Below, one piece after another: positions 1 to 12,674 of a stretch of 64,000 nucleotides of DNA. The notes below the pieces were generated by a model that ran no database searches, had not been told where the DNA came from, and saw nothing but the letters and a program-made list of their open reading frames with translations. Source of the DNA: Tetrahymena thermophila SB210 (Eukaryota > Ciliophora > Oligohymenophorea > Hymenostomatida > Tetrahymenidae); the NCBI RefSeq assembly GCF_000189635.1, contig NW_002476381.1, positions 467,496 through 531,495 on the forward strand, read 5' to 3'. A program made the translations under genes and the position numbers. Each line of letters begins with the position of its first letter. Position 1 is the first letter of the stretch.

Positions 1-182
1 TAGAAATATTTTTATAATAGACGTTTGAAATAATAAGTAGACGCATATAGAAAGTTAAGTAAGAAGGTTAAAGAAATTTATATCTAATTTTTTAATAATG
101 TAAAAATTTAATGAGCTAATTATTAGTTAATTAATTGCAAACTTTAAAAGATTATTAAAATATTTAATTTGTTTTACATCTA

Positions 183-600
183 TTTTAGGCTATGTTTACA
201 TTAACAAATTATATTTTAATCTTAATTTTTTTACGCTTATTTAAATATACTACTGATTAAATTATTTATTTCTTTTTTTAAATGAGCTTTTTTGTGGTTT
301 TTTTAGTAATAAAGCAATTACTTTAATTTAATTTACACAAATAATAAAATAAAAACAGATTTTATTATTAATAAAAGAGTAATCTGTTTTAGACTATGTT
401 TACATATACAAATTATATTTTAATTTGATTTTTTTTTAGCATATTAAAGTAAAGTACTGATTAAATTATTCATTTCTTTTTTAAAAGAGCTTTTTTGTGG
501 TGTTTTTCATAATAAAATAAATACTTTAATTTAGTTTACACAAATAAGAAAATTAAAAATAGATTTTATTTATTATCAATAAATTAGTAATTTTTAACAA
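183..600. repeat. Two-copy tandem repeat, period about 204 bp
   Basis: A block beginning ttttaggctatgtttacat near 181 recurs as ttttagactatgtttacat near 385. The following 150-200 bases keep the same order of landmarks (aaattatattttaat, tactgattaaattatt, gagcttttttgtggt, atttacacaaata). Seen directly; divergence between the copies indicates an old duplication of non-coding DNA. Confidence 0.75.
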
Positions 601-1088
601 TATATAATATATAATGCTCAATAATCTTATTTTTTGTAGCATTTCTTAATAATTTAAGCTTTAAATTTTGAAATTTGTTATAATAAAAAACAATTCTCTT
701 ACATCTAAATTTATAGTATCAATCACCTAATCAAAATTATCTTTAAGAATATTGGAAAATTTTATCTAATCATTTTTTATTTACTATCAAAAGCATAAAC
801 TTCTTAAAAATAGTGATTGACAAAATTTTTAAAATTCTTTAATCGCTTTGTAATTAATTTATTATTAACTTACTTTATTTAATTAGAGACTAGAATGTTG
901 TCAGAAAATTGCATTAATTTAAATCTATTTTTTGTTAAATTGAATCAAATAAATATTTTTTAATCAAAAGAAAATCTTTATTAAAATCATTTTTTTATTT
1001 TTGCTTTATTATTTATTACATAATTTCACATTAACATAAAAAATGAATCAAATTGTTGTTTTTATTCTTTAAATATTCAACCAAAGAC

Positions 1089-1800
1089 TTTGAAATAAAT
1101 CTATCTTACTATTTTAAAAATTAGCTGATTATTAAATTTATACTACAGCAGCAGTTAAATATAATAATTAAACAAATATATTTGTTTTATTATTATGCAT
1201 TAAATTATAAATAAATTCATTTTCTAAGCATAATTAGAAATTTTGTAATATAAAAATTGAAATATTGTTTAATATCAAAATATTATTGAATGCAATTTTA
1301 AAATAAATAAAAAACAAATTTATTTGAAATAAATTTAGCAGCTTACCATTTTAAAAATTAACTGATTATAAAATTTATACTACAACAACATATTAATATA
1401 ATAATTAAGCAAATATTTATGCTTTTATTATTATGCATTAAATTATAAATAAATTCATTTTCTAAGCAGTTAGGTAGAAACATCAAAATTTTGTAAGATA
1501 AAAATTGAAATACTAATTTTAATTTAAATTTTATTGAATGTAATTTTACAAAAATTAAATAATCAAATTTATTTGAAATAAATTTAGCAGCTTACCATTT
1601 TAAAAATTAACTAATTATAAAATCTATACTCAGCAGCAGATTAATATAATAATTAAGCAAATATATATGCTTTTATTATTATGCATTAAATTATAAATAA
1701 ATTCATTTTCTAAGCAGTTAGGTAGAAACATGAAAATTTTGTAAGATAAAAATTGAAATACTAATTTTAATTTTAATTTTATTGAATGTAATTTTATAAT
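1089..1800. repeat. Three-copy tandem repeat, period about 235-245 bp
   Basis: Copies begin near 1089, 1323 and 1567, each with tttgaaataaat followed by a ttaccattttaaaaatta-like string, an aatataataattaa(g)caaa block, attattatgcattaaattat and aaattcattttctaagca. The last two copies are almost identical; the first is more diverged. No coding sense seen. Confidence 0.85.
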
Positions 1801-2332
1801 AAATAATAAATTAACAAATTAACAAATTAAATTTTTCATTTTTTAAAATGTTTATGGGAGATTTTGAATAAATTCTAACAAGTATAAAAAGTTGATAGTT
1901 AAAATAAAACATTTAAGATTTTTACAACTAAGTATTGATTGATTAGTTTTTGAGCTATAAAAATACTAATTTAATTTAATGTGTGAGAATTACTTTTTTA
2001 ATATTTTAGTTAATTAGATTATTTTAATTTTCATACAAAAATTTATAACTAAGAAAAGCAAGAAAAAATTTGCTTAATTAGGATAAGAATATTCAAAGTA
2101 AAAAACAAGCAAATTAATTTAGTTAGCAAATTACGGAAGGGTTAATACATAATAGGGAGCAAGTAACTAGTTTAATAGAATTAGCTTTAATAAAATATTT
2201 TAGAATTATATCTCTTTATATGAAATAAGTTTGAATTAAGTTATTTTTTTAGATTTACAATAATAATATATGCATGCATAATATATAAATGATTATATAA
2301 ATAGATTATTAAACAAAATTCAAAAAAAGCCA

Positions 2333-3145
2333 ATGAAATGCAAGTGAAATATTAAAATGTTTTATGATTAAAAATATTCCTATAAAGATGATTTGATTTG
2401 ATTGTCTGTTAAATAGAAATGTTTTCATTAAATTATACAATTCAAAAATTTAATTTTTAGTTAATATTTTAAATACTATAGTGTAATAATAAAAATCCTA
2501 TCTATTTGAATTTATAAATGCTGTAGGAGGTGGTTATGCTGTTGGTTTGATGGCTGGAGGCGGACTAGGATTTATGACAGGTAATTAATCAATCAATAAA
2601 TATACCTTTTAGACTATTTTATACTTTGTTTTAAAAAATGCTTAATCAATCAAATAAATAAATAAATTAGCTGATATATACAAACAATTTATGAATTTAT
2701 TTATTTACTTTAATTTTATATTTTTAGGCTTCCTGAAATATTCTGGAATGACATCAGAAAGAATTAGCAGTGGAATTGTTCACCTCAAATATGTAGGAGC
2801 TGATTATGGAAGTAAAATATAGATTAATTTTGACTTATTTGAGTAAGGCATTTTCATAATATAAAAGATTTATTTGCTAAATTTAATGGTGTATTTATGA
2901 CATACAGATATGGACTTTAAAACTATTGCTAATTTGATGACATTGTTAGTATATTTTTAAGTTTTCCTTTAACAGCAACGACTTTATCAGTAATATATTT
3001 CCCTCATTAAACTGTTAAATATTAATTATATAAAAATAAATAGCTCAGATAAGGAGTTAAATAAGCTTTGGCAAATGGAGTGAGATCTTCAATATTTGCT
3101 GTTGTTATATTTGGTTATATTGGTTATACTAGCTACTCCAAATGA
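2333..3145 (+). CDS. Tim17/Tim22/Tim23-family protein (Tim22/23-like), five-exon model
   Basis: Predicted subunit-type protein of the mitochondrial inner-membrane import machinery. The recognisable part is glycine-rich (GGGYAVGLMAGGGLGFMTGF) followed by FDDIVS and a C-terminal RQGVKQALANGVRSSIF segment. These match the order of elements in Tim17/22/23 proteins: a G-rich first helix, then a basic-G loop before the last helix. Exons: 2333-2343, 2417-2580, 2728-2842, 2908-2989, 3044-3145; together 474 nt, giving 157 aa. The splice phases agree. The 11-nt first exon is inferred only because the main exon has no in-frame ATG after the upstream TGA, so the start is weak. It lies 1.5 kb upstream of TIM17 on the same strand and may be an old duplicate of it. 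Whether it is Tim22, Tim23 or a peroxisomal relative cannot be told from this sequence alone. Confidence 0.7.
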
Positions 3146-4651
3146 TAATAATGTTTTAATTGTAATTAAAAACCTATTTATAAAATCTTAATTTAAGTAT
3201 TTTAAATTTTTAAAATATTAATTATAATATTCTCTTAATCAATAAATCAATCAATCAATCAAGATAACTAATTTTTTTTTTCTTAATTTAAAAACCTTTC
3301 ATGTATTTATTCTTCAATTTCTTTAAAGTATTTTATTTCCTTTTAAATCAATTTTATTTGTTGATTAAATGTTAATTTAACAGCTTTTTTTAAACAAAAA
3401 TTATTTTGTTTACTTTTGAATTTTCTTTGTAAGAATAATTTTAGTTCTACTTTTTTAAAACAAATTCCAAAAAAAAAAATTAGTTCATCAACAAAAAAAC
3501 AAATAATAAAATAAATAAATAAGTAAATATATATACTGAGCCTCAAAAAAAAAAATTGAGGATATGAAATGAAATCTATCTTATGATAACTTGATAATTT
3601 TTTCTAAAAAATTATTTATGATTGAGATTTTTCAACAAAAAAGTTTATTTAAAAACCCCCCTTTAGTTTGGTTAAATTAATTTTAAAAATAACATCAACA
3701 ACATATTTTCATTTAAATAAAGAAGTAAATAACTTTTTAAATTATAAAATAAAATTTAAATATTTATTTTACTGATTGTTTATTTATTTATTTTGAATTT
3801 AGAAATAAAATAAATTAATTTGAAAATAAATATTAAAATTTAAAATGAAATTCAAAATATAAAATAGAAAAGATATTTTTGAAATCTTCTTATTTTCTTA
3901 AAATGAATAATTAAATAACTTTAAAATAAAATGCTTAGAAATAACTTGAATATTTAAATTAATAAAAAATTTAACATGTTTAAAAGATTCAAAGATTTTA
4001 AAAATTTAGTAAATTAATTTTTAAAGGAAATTTTACTGTTATTAAGTTTAAATAAAAAATTTTAAAATGGAATCTTTTTAGAAAGTATAAAATGTTTAAA
4101 TTATTTTAAAAATTAGAGTGAGTATAAATAAGATTTAAAAATGTTAGTAAATAATTAAAAGTAAATTTCTTGTAAATAACTATGGATGGAATTTTCTAAG
4201 TAAAATAATAAAAGAATCTTCTAGAAGTGAATAGTTAGTTAATTTGTATGTTTGAATCAAAATTATTATAAATTTAAAGAAATTTTATTTGAGGTGAAAC
4301 CAATCAATCAAAAAATAAATGAATTTATTAATTAATAAATTATGAGTACATTCTTTCATATTCAATACATGGAAGATATCTAAATCAATAGCTAATTGAA
4401 AAAATAGAAAAAGAAAGAAAGATAGAAAGAATGACAGATAGAATTAATTTGCAATTTTAACTTTAATTATCATATCTAAGAGCTTGTTTATCTTTGATAT
4501 TATCAAGTTTTTAATTAAAAATATATCTTAATAGCTAATTAAAGTTTTCTATTAATCAAAAATACCAAAAACAATACAAACAACTAAAAATTCACTTTTT
4601 GAAAAGTAAAACTTTAAATTATAATTAATTTGATTAGTAAAGCTAGTTAAA
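3146..4651. other. Spacer between the two Tim17-family genes
   Basis: AT-rich, with tcaa/taaa runs and a short inverted pair (cctcaa...ttgagg around 3541-3562). No reading frame with protein-like composition was recognised on either strand. The 3' end must hold the TIM17 promoter, but no defined element could be picked out. Confidence 0.5.
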
Positions 4652-5860
4652 ATGATTGGAGAAAAGCCTTGCCCTTATAGAATTATTGACGATATTGGAG
4701 GTGCCTATTCAATGGGTGCTTTTGCTGGTTGCATCATGTATTTCATTAAAGGTATTTGATTATCTATTATTCTGCTTTTAAATAAATAAATAAATATTTG
4801 TAAATTTAGATAAAGTAGCAAAAAATAGAATTAAGATGACTTGATTTACTGTTTTAAATTATATTCATTTATTTAATTATCTAAGAAAACATTTATTTAT
4901 ACAAATAGGTATGTATTACGCCCCTTCTTCTGAACGTTTCTCCCAGGGATTCGATCTTCTTAGAAAAAGAGCCCCTATTTTAGGAGGTATTTTTAATTAC
5001 ATTTATCAACTCATAAATACTTAAAAATAACTTCTTCTGAAAGATTTTTAGCACTAAAAGCTTCTTACAAGATTCTAAACTATTATGAAGTTGAGCTTTT
5101 AGATTATATTAGATATTTAAACTGATTACTTTTGCAAGAAAAAACTAATTTTTTAAATGAAAATATTTAGGTAATTTCGCTATGTGGGGTGCTTTGTTCA
5201 CAATTTCAGAATGCGGATTGATTCATGTTAGATAAGTAGAAGATAACTGGAATAAAGTTGCTGGTGGTTTCATTACCGGTGCAATGTTATCAGTAATAAA
5301 TATTCATTTGATTAGCAGCAACTCATTAATTAATTCTTTAATTTTCATTTGAGCATAAAATAACAATGAAAAAAATAAATAGCCCTCTCTAAATAATAGG
5401 AGGAGATAAAAATTAATTAAAATTTTAAAAGCGAATAATATTTAATAATTTAACTGTTTATATTTAATAGATTAGAGGTGGATATAGATAGGCACTCTAG
5501 TAAGGTATTTTTGGTGGCATATTTTTAGGGTGCTTCGCATTTATTGAAATGGCTATGATGAAGATGTAGAGAAAAGCCTAATTATAACAAATGGAACATG
5601 ACTTAAATATGTAGATGGAATAATAACTTAGTTAATTAAAAGAATAAAGACCAGGTAATAAATAAATAAATGAATAAATAAATAAATATATTTTCACAAT
5701 TAATTATTCAAATAGCTTAACAGTATTTAATTAATTAATTTATTTTAAAAAATAAATAGATATATACGCTGAAATTGAAAGATAATAAGAATTAAGAAAG
5801 AAAAGAACCCAAGATTAAACCTCAAATAATAACAGTGGAAAGGTCTTAGCTTTCTCTTGA
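4652..5860 (+). CDS. TIM17: Mitochondrial import inner membrane translocase subunit TIM17
   Basis: Core channel-side subunit of the TIM23 presequence translocase in the mitochondrial inner membrane. The N-terminus reads MIGEKPCPYRIIDDIGGAYS; the CPYRI-DD-GGA signature is diagnostic of Tim17 (family consensus PCPWRIVDDCGGAF). After it come a first membrane helix, AMWGALFTISECGLIHVRQ, DNWNKVAGGFITGAMLS and IRGGYRQAL, each in the place expected from family members. Exons: 4652-4751, 4909-4986, 5171-5292, 5471-5654, 5760-5860; 585 nt, 194 aa, all phases consistent. The C-terminal approximately 55 residues are charged and Q-rich (KMQRKAQLQQMEHD), predicted coiled coil, and longer than in most fungi or animals. 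The intermembrane-space CxxC-type cysteines are only partly kept (C at residue 7). Confidence 0.95.
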
Positions 5861-7464
5861 AAAAAAAAATCAAAGCTAAATTTTATTTAAAATTTTACTA
5901 CAATAAAAAAGAAAGCTAGCTTGTTTCTCAATCTGCTTTCTTTGATAATAAATAAATAAATAATAAATATAAAAGCAATTATAAATAACTACATACATAT
6001 ATCTTAGCACAATAACTGGATAAATTTAATATAATTTGTTGACTTTCAATACTCTTTGTTGATTATTAATTAATTAATAAACAAATATAAACATAAGATT
6101 GAATAAACAGAAAGGAGGCTTACTTACTTACAATGATAGATATTTTACATTTTCATCACTATCTAATTTATTAATTAAAATTATAAGTCAATGACTGACT
6201 GAATGAATGAGTACAGAGTTAGTGATAAAGTTAATCTTACAAAATATTACTAAAATACAAACAATTAAATAAATAAATAAACAAACAATAAAACTTAACA
6301 GGCTGACAGAAAAAATAATAAAATTAAAACATTCAATATAACAGCTTCCTTGTACTTTAATTCATTCTTTAGCTCTTTGCTTAGGTCACTTGTTAATTAA
6401 TTAATTAATTGATTTGCTACAAATTAAACTAATCAAATGATTATTTAAAAATTGTTTTTAAGTCTTTTAACATAATTTAAATACAATCCAAATCTAAACC
6501 AAAAAGATTTTGTTAATTAATGTCATAAATTTATCTTTAAATATAACGTAAATATAATATTAAATATTGTATTAATTTATCTAATTGCATATAAATACAT
6601 ACATATACACCTATTTTATATCTATCATCACATTTATTATTTACTTACTTTTCTATATTTACAATTATTTAGTTAAAATAAATATATAAAAGTATTAATA
6701 AAAAAATAATATCACTATTTATTTAAATACCATACATTTAAATTCTTTTTTAGAATTTTTTATTAGCTATAAATAAATTCAAGTAATTTTTTCTAATATT
6801 TAATAAAATGAAATTAATAACCACTGTAATACCTCAAGGTGAATTATGAAGCAAATAAATAACTAGAAATGGCAAATTTTTATGTAATTGGAAATAGTTA
6901 GTGAAGTTAAAATATAACCAACAAATAGCATTCATAAGTATTTATAGTATTTATTCATTAACCCAAAAAAAAGTTATGCCCTTCTCTCATTAATTAGCAG
7001 CTTTAAAATTAAATTATAATTTTTAAATAAGTTATACTAGCTACATTAATTAATATTCTTTAAACTTTATTTTTTTATTTATCAAATAAATTTCTAATTA
7101 TAAATTATAAATGTTTATTACGTTTAACTATTTAAAATTTTAATTATAGTTAGCTTTACTTTCTTGATCAATGAATGGATGGATGGATGAATGAATGAAT
7201 TCATGAATGAATAAATGGATATTTCATATTGATTTAAAATCAGAATCTTTCTTTACAAAACAAAATTTTTGCTTTTTGAGAGAGGAAAAAATGAGAGAAA
7301 TTTTTTAGATATTCTAAATAGACTTTTAATAAAATTAAGAAAGGCACTAAGAAGAAATATATTTAAGCTTTATATATTCTAATAACTTCTATATTTAGTT
7401 CAATAAAGAAATAATAATATTAATCCAAATTCTTTAAATATAAATAATTAATAAAACTCAAGAA
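5861..7464. other. AT-rich spacer
   Basis: Contains microsatellite-like runs (aaataaataaat near 5945; ggatggatgaatgaatgaat near 7175-7210) and long A/T tracts. No gene recognised. It separates convergent or unrelated neighbours and shows nothing conserved that can be named. Confidence 0.5.
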
Positions 7465-8583
7465 ATGTCAAAATTATACAAGCCTTTCTTAAGGATTTAC
7501 AAAGAATTGGAAAATTCAGAAGACATTGCTTAAGATTTTCTTTTTGTAGGTCCTAAAATAAAAAGCGACTTAAGCAGTGCACAAGGGTTACTATTTGGAA
7601 GCCTTTATTTCTGCTTTATTGATAACTGCGTCAAAAATTTAGATATACCACAAATTAAATAGGCATAGGATTTTTTTAAAGTATTATTAGCCCAATAAAA
7701 TGATTTGATTGAAAATGAAAAAAATCAAATTGATAAAATTTTCTATCAAATTAATCAAATCTTGAAATCGCTAAAAATATTTGAAGGTTGTTCCAAATGT
7801 AAGAAATGCGAAAATTTAGAAACATGTGAAAAATTTAGTGACATCAATGAAATTTGTAAATCTTTATCAAATTTAGAAAATTTGTTCACTCAAAAGTAGA
7901 AATAGGATAAAGAAAACTATAAATTTAATGAATACTTTGAGTTTTGTGCTTCTTTAGCATTGATGGAAAAACTAGTCAGTTATAGCTAAGCTAATAATCT
8001 ACCAAATGAGGAATTCTTAAGGAAACATAACATAATTTTTAATTAAATAGAATAAAATGATTTCTTTACTGCATAAATGAAGAGTGCTTTCAACTAAATT
8101 TGCGAAATATTGCAAATTAGTTGCACATTTTACTATGAATTCAACTAAAGCTTGATTAAAATCAGCCAGCACCAAAGCGTTAGCAAGTAAGATCTTCACA
8201 TCACATACAACTATAATATAATATTTAGCTAGGATTATTCTAGTTTCAGATTCGGCTATAGTACAACTAAAATAAATGAGCAGAATATGTTAAAAGATAA
8301 AATGTATTCTCAAAATGACATCATATAAATCTTAAAGCAAACTGAGAAGACTTGCCTTAATAACAAAGAGTTCCCATTAATAAAATAAAAATTGTAAGAC
8401 GAAGAAGATTTGAAAAATAATAAATAATATTATCTTCATCAAATCAAAAGCCTGTTAGAATAATAAAATGAATATGCTCCTACTTTGAAAATTTGGATCG
8501 ACTATATTAATGATGAAAGGAAAAGAAAATATGAGTTGGAATGTGAAATATAACAAATGCAAATAGACCTTAAATATTAATGA
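7465..8583 (+). CDS. Unidentified intronless protein with a Cys cluster
   Basis: Single open frame of 373 codons (372 aa) from ATG 7465 to TGA 8581-8583, with in-frame TAA/TAG read as Gln. Family not recognised. The protein is mostly predicted helical and charged, with no signal peptide or membrane segment. Around residues 108-130 it has a compact cysteine cluster, CSKCKKCENLETC followed by C ten residues later, which could bind zinc. The last third is rich in Q, K and E and probably coiled coil (ENKEFPLIKQKLQDEEDL). A similar CxxCxxC-type cluster occurs in the kinase-TPR protein at 50238-54323, but no wider similarity was found. It is probably expressed, because codon use and the presence of only one TGA favour a real gene. 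Confidence 0.65.
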
Positions 8584-9379
8584 AGACAAATAAATAATTC
8601 ATTAAAAAAATTTATTATTGTAAATTAATTAATATTTCTATTTATGTTGTTTTTTGAAATAGTCACTTTAATCTAATCTATATAAAAATTCATTATATTG
8701 TTTTATTGCTTGCTTACATATCCATTTCAAATCATTTTAAAATCTAATTAATTATTGACCAATTACCCTTAATTTTATATTGGTTTTGATTCAAAAATCA
8801 AAATCGGCATTATAAATTTTGAAGACACTTTTTATTTTTTAATTTTAAGATTTTATTGTCAGAATTTCTTCTAATATTATTTTCTTTTTTTATTTTTAAC
8901 TTTTGATGGAGGAGAGAAATAAATACTTGTTCTACTCAATTTTATAAATTCAAAAATAAATAAATAAATATCCTTATTTTATTTATTTATTTATACTTTC
9001 ATCAATAAAACTTATTTATTGAAGTTTAGAATTTTAATCAATATATCTATCTATCTATCTATCTATTATAAAACATTTATAATTTTTCTATAATATCATT
9101 TAACAGCTATTTATCATTGTGGTATTAATCATATAATCCTTTAAAGAAATAAATATTTTTATTAACTTCAATATTTATTAAATGTAAAAAAAAAGAAACA
9201 AGGATGATTTTTAAAAAAACTTAGGTAAATTATAAAACTTTCAGTTTCTTTAAAATTTAATATTTAACAAGGAAAGGATTTATTGATTAAAGCATTTTTA
9301 TTTAATTAAAAACTTTGTTAAACATACATTTAACAAATTAATTATTAAATAGATAAATTAATATAAATTGTATTATAGA
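8584..9379. other. Convergent intergenic spacer
   Basis: Lies between the 3' ends of the gene at 7465-8583 and CTF18. AT-rich, with an (atct)n run near 9045-9066. No gene seen; both 3' UTRs must fall here. Confidence 0.6.
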
Positions 9380-12300
9380 TCACATGAAGAGCTATGACAT
9401 TTTTACATCGTACTTTATAGGAATACTAACTCCTTCCCTAAATTTATATAAAAATGAAGCATCTTCTCCTTCTATTCTTTTTTTTCTTTTGTTAGCTTTT
9501 TTATTGTATTAATTGTCAAGCATTTCAATATTCATTAATTTTTCTTCAAGCTTCTTTTACTGTATTTCCTATTTTATTATTTTTAAAAATTATCTAAAAT
9601 ACACAATAAATAAATAACTTTATAAATCAATAAAGTAGTTAGAGTAAGTAAGTAAGTAAATAAGTAAGTAAGTAATACATCGTCTGCCATATCTTTTGCC
9701 AGTGTTTTTTAATGGTTTATTATATCATAATTTTTTAAAATAAAGTGTATTGATCTCTCATTCAGTCTTTATACGGGTACATCGTTCTAAAATGATTAAT
9801 AATAATTAAATGTTCCATTTGATTAAATTAAATATTTATTTATTTATTTACTCCAAATAAAAGCAATCTTTCTATTTAAGGAGTAAAATATATATTAAAT
9901 TTTTGACCGCTTCTATCTATTTTAAAGGGATTATCTAATAATTTCAAAGAGAAGTCTATCATAATGCTCAAAGAAGTGTATAAGTCTTTCTTTTCACTGT
10001 CACTGATTATGTTCTAAAAAAATATAATTAACTCTTTTATAAATTTGACTTAGAACTTACAGATGAAATATTAGGCTGTATTATTTAATAAATATTTGAT
10101 AAATAATCTAGCACGAAATTCTTATTATTTAAGTAAGGAGCATCTGAGTTTGGAAGGTTTTCTAGTAAACTTTCTATGCAATCCATGGCAGCTTTCTATT
10201 GAATATTTTAAAGAAAAATTATGTTCGAAATTTTAATGACTTTTCGAAAACTCTATTAAATTTTTTTGATATTTCAAAATGTTGTTAAATAATTTTACAT
10301 ATCTTTTTTTAAGAGTGAATTTGTCTCTAGGGAAGTCTAGCTTTACTCTTTCTTAACCTTTAAGATTGAGACCAAAATTTATAATTGGAAGCGATATAAA
10401 CTTTGTCATTTCATAATTGTGTTTTAGCAAATTACTTTCTAAAATTTCTGCCAAAGATAAATCATCCTATATTAAAGATGAAATGATTTAATAATTAAAA
10501 AACTTAAATTAACTTTTTATAAAGATTTTACCAAAAACTAAGGTATTTTATCAAAGAATCTCTCAGTATTTTTTATTTTGCTATAGTTTAAAAGTGTTGC
10601 TTCTATCAGTTAATCAGGTTATGTGTTTTTAATTAGAGTATGTATAGTGTATCTCAAAATACTAATTAATTAAATAAAGAATTAAAATTAATAAATTATT
10701 TTTTTATTTAAGTGCTATTTCTATGATCTCCATTAAATCTACTAAAATCTATTAATTTAAATTAAATATTATTTTCATTACTCAATTTTAGAGTCCTTTT
10801 TATTGATTGGAGGCATCATGATGCACTCTAAGAGCTCTAAAATACTTTTAGAGTTGTTTTTTTCTTCCATGAGAATTTAGTCGATTGATATTTTAGAGCG
10901 ATTGTCTTGCTTTTGAATTTTTGATATCATTTAAAGGTTCATTAATGTAGATCTTATATCGTTCTCATTGTGGTCACATATCTTTTATAATCCTGATTAA
11001 TCTATACTTAACTTTTCTTTATGGCAGATTTCTCTCAGTCTTTGTACTAGCTTATCGCTCCTTGCTTTCGTAAAATTAAATACGAAGGCTTTTTTTCTAA
11101 GTTCCCTTAACCCTTTACTGTAAATATCGTTACAAATAAAGATAACTGGTCTTCTAATATGAACGTTTTATGCTGTTTATTTTGTTGTTTCTTCTTCTAA
11201 ACCTTTATCATCTTCTTCATTCAAGTTATCCTCATCTCCATCTTCATCATCTTCGTCCTTTTTCTTTTTCTTTTTTGACTCAGGTTTCTTTTTTTAATTG
11301 CTTTATTTTGTTTGAGCTTCGCCAGCTCCCTTTTTTTGTATATTCTTTTATCCTTTAAAAATGAAGTCTAGTAAGTGATTAACAGCTCCCTATTTTTTTT
11401 GTTATATTTTATAATAAATAAAAACTTCTGCTTGCTCAAATACGAAGAAGTCAAATTTTGTATTTAATTAATAGAAAAACTTTTTACATGACTCTCAGAT
11501 TCCATAGCTCCATCTACTTCGTCTACAATAATCAAAGAAGGTTTTTCTTTTTATTCTTCAGCTTTATTATCGTTTTTGAATTACAAAGCTTCATTTCTTG
11601 TCACTGTTTCTATTTTTTCAATAAGCTTTGCTGCAGTTCTTTCCTCTGATGCATTTATCTTTCATTAATAATTAAAAAATAATTAATATAAAAATATTTA
11701 GAGTTTTTAAGAATTTACTTCAATAACTTTGTATCCACAATGCTTTGCAACAGTCCTTGCTAATGTGGTTTTACCTGAACCAGGAGGTCCTGCAAGAAGA
11801 ATAACACTGTTTTACATTTTTTATACTGAATAATCATCACTTAAATCAAAATAAAAAGGCTTTTATCCAGTGTATTAAAACTTATTATTTCCTTATCCTT
11901 AAAAGAATTTATTTTAATCTCCTGCTTAAAATCCTTTATTAGCTTCATCTCCAATCTTATTAAAATTATTATTGTAAACGCTGCTGCTGTTGTTGACTTT
12001 TTAAACTTAGCCAAAAATATTTCTGCCATAACTTTAGTTATTATACTAATTGTTATATTAATTATTATACTAATTCTAAAAGATGCTTTTTTTTAATTTT
12101 TTCTTAAAAACAATAGGATCCCATGCTTTTAACCAGCACATAACCTCCCTATTAATTTTATCAAAACTGAGAAGTTCATCATATCTCTTTGGCATATATT
12201 TATCCACCCACAATTACCTATCTTTTAAATTTTCTCTCTTTATTAACTATTTATCTTCGTCCATAATTTCCTACTACAGCTCCTACTCAATTTGAGCAGC

Positions 12301-12674
12301 TTTTGCCTTTTAATTGATATCAATTAACATTTAATAATAATAAAGGTGAAAATAAAATAAAATAAAATAATTACTTTTCTTTACTCCTAAACTATTTACT
12401 CTAACTCTTCAATTGGTGTTATGAGCAAACTTTGTCTCTCAAATAGTTTAATAATATTCTAATTTATACTTGGATCATATTTTTCCCTTTTATTCTTGTA
12501 AACGTAGAAGTTCATTGTTGATACAATTTTATCTTCTTCCTCTGTCTCATTTGGATTCTAAATATAAAAGTTAATTTTAAGCTATTCATTAGCATCATCA
12601 GATGAATAATGAAGATCCCTATCATCTATATTAATGCCTTCAAAATAATCATCATAGTTATGTTTCCAACTCAT
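9380..12674 (-). CDS. CTF18: Chromosome transmission fidelity protein 18, RFC-like clamp-loader large subunit
   Basis: AAA+ ATPase expected to replace Rfc1 in the Ctf18-RFC complex, which loads or unloads PCNA during replication and sister-chromatid cohesion. Ten exons (12674-12375, 12306-11719, 11658-11488, 11389-10782, 10661-10532, 10466-10241, 10191-10061, 10013-9852, 9786-9679, 9568-9380) total 2613 nt, 870 aa, with phases agreeing throughout. Landmarks in order: [15 protein letters not shown] (RFC box II-like); Walker [17 protein letters not shown] at an exon junction; Walker [14 protein letters not shown]; sensor-1 region [10 protein letters not shown]; helical ATPase domain; and the C-terminal [16 protein letters not shown], which is the short Ctf18 tail that binds Dcc1/Ctf8. 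Oddities: a Lys/Asp/Glu-rich insertion of about 60 residues between Walker B and sensor 1, and a 49-nt intron (10192-10240) needed to keep frame. Its weak GTCATT donor could instead mark a sequencing frameshift. Confidence 0.93.

Larger units (their letters stand above)
1..2332. other. AT-rich spacer with tandem repeats, no gene seen
   Basis: No convincing long code-6 reading frame with protein-like codon use was found on either strand. The stretch contains the two tandem-repeat patches listed separately and otherwise A/T homopolymer-rich sequence. Frames stay open easily here because only TGA stops, so openness alone was not taken as evidence of coding. Confidence 0.6.

Noticed and set aside
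1089..1800. Regular repeats considered as a CRISPR array
   Set aside because: Units are about 240 bp without short unique spacers, and the organism is a eukaryote.
7170..7215. gaatggatggatggatgaat run
   Set aside because: Simple tetranucleotide repeat common in this genome; no further meaning assigned.
11170..11649. Plus-strand frames rich in Leu, Phe and Ser
   Set aside because: Antisense of CTF18 exons and intron; the minus strand carries the conserved Walker B and sensor-1 motifs.
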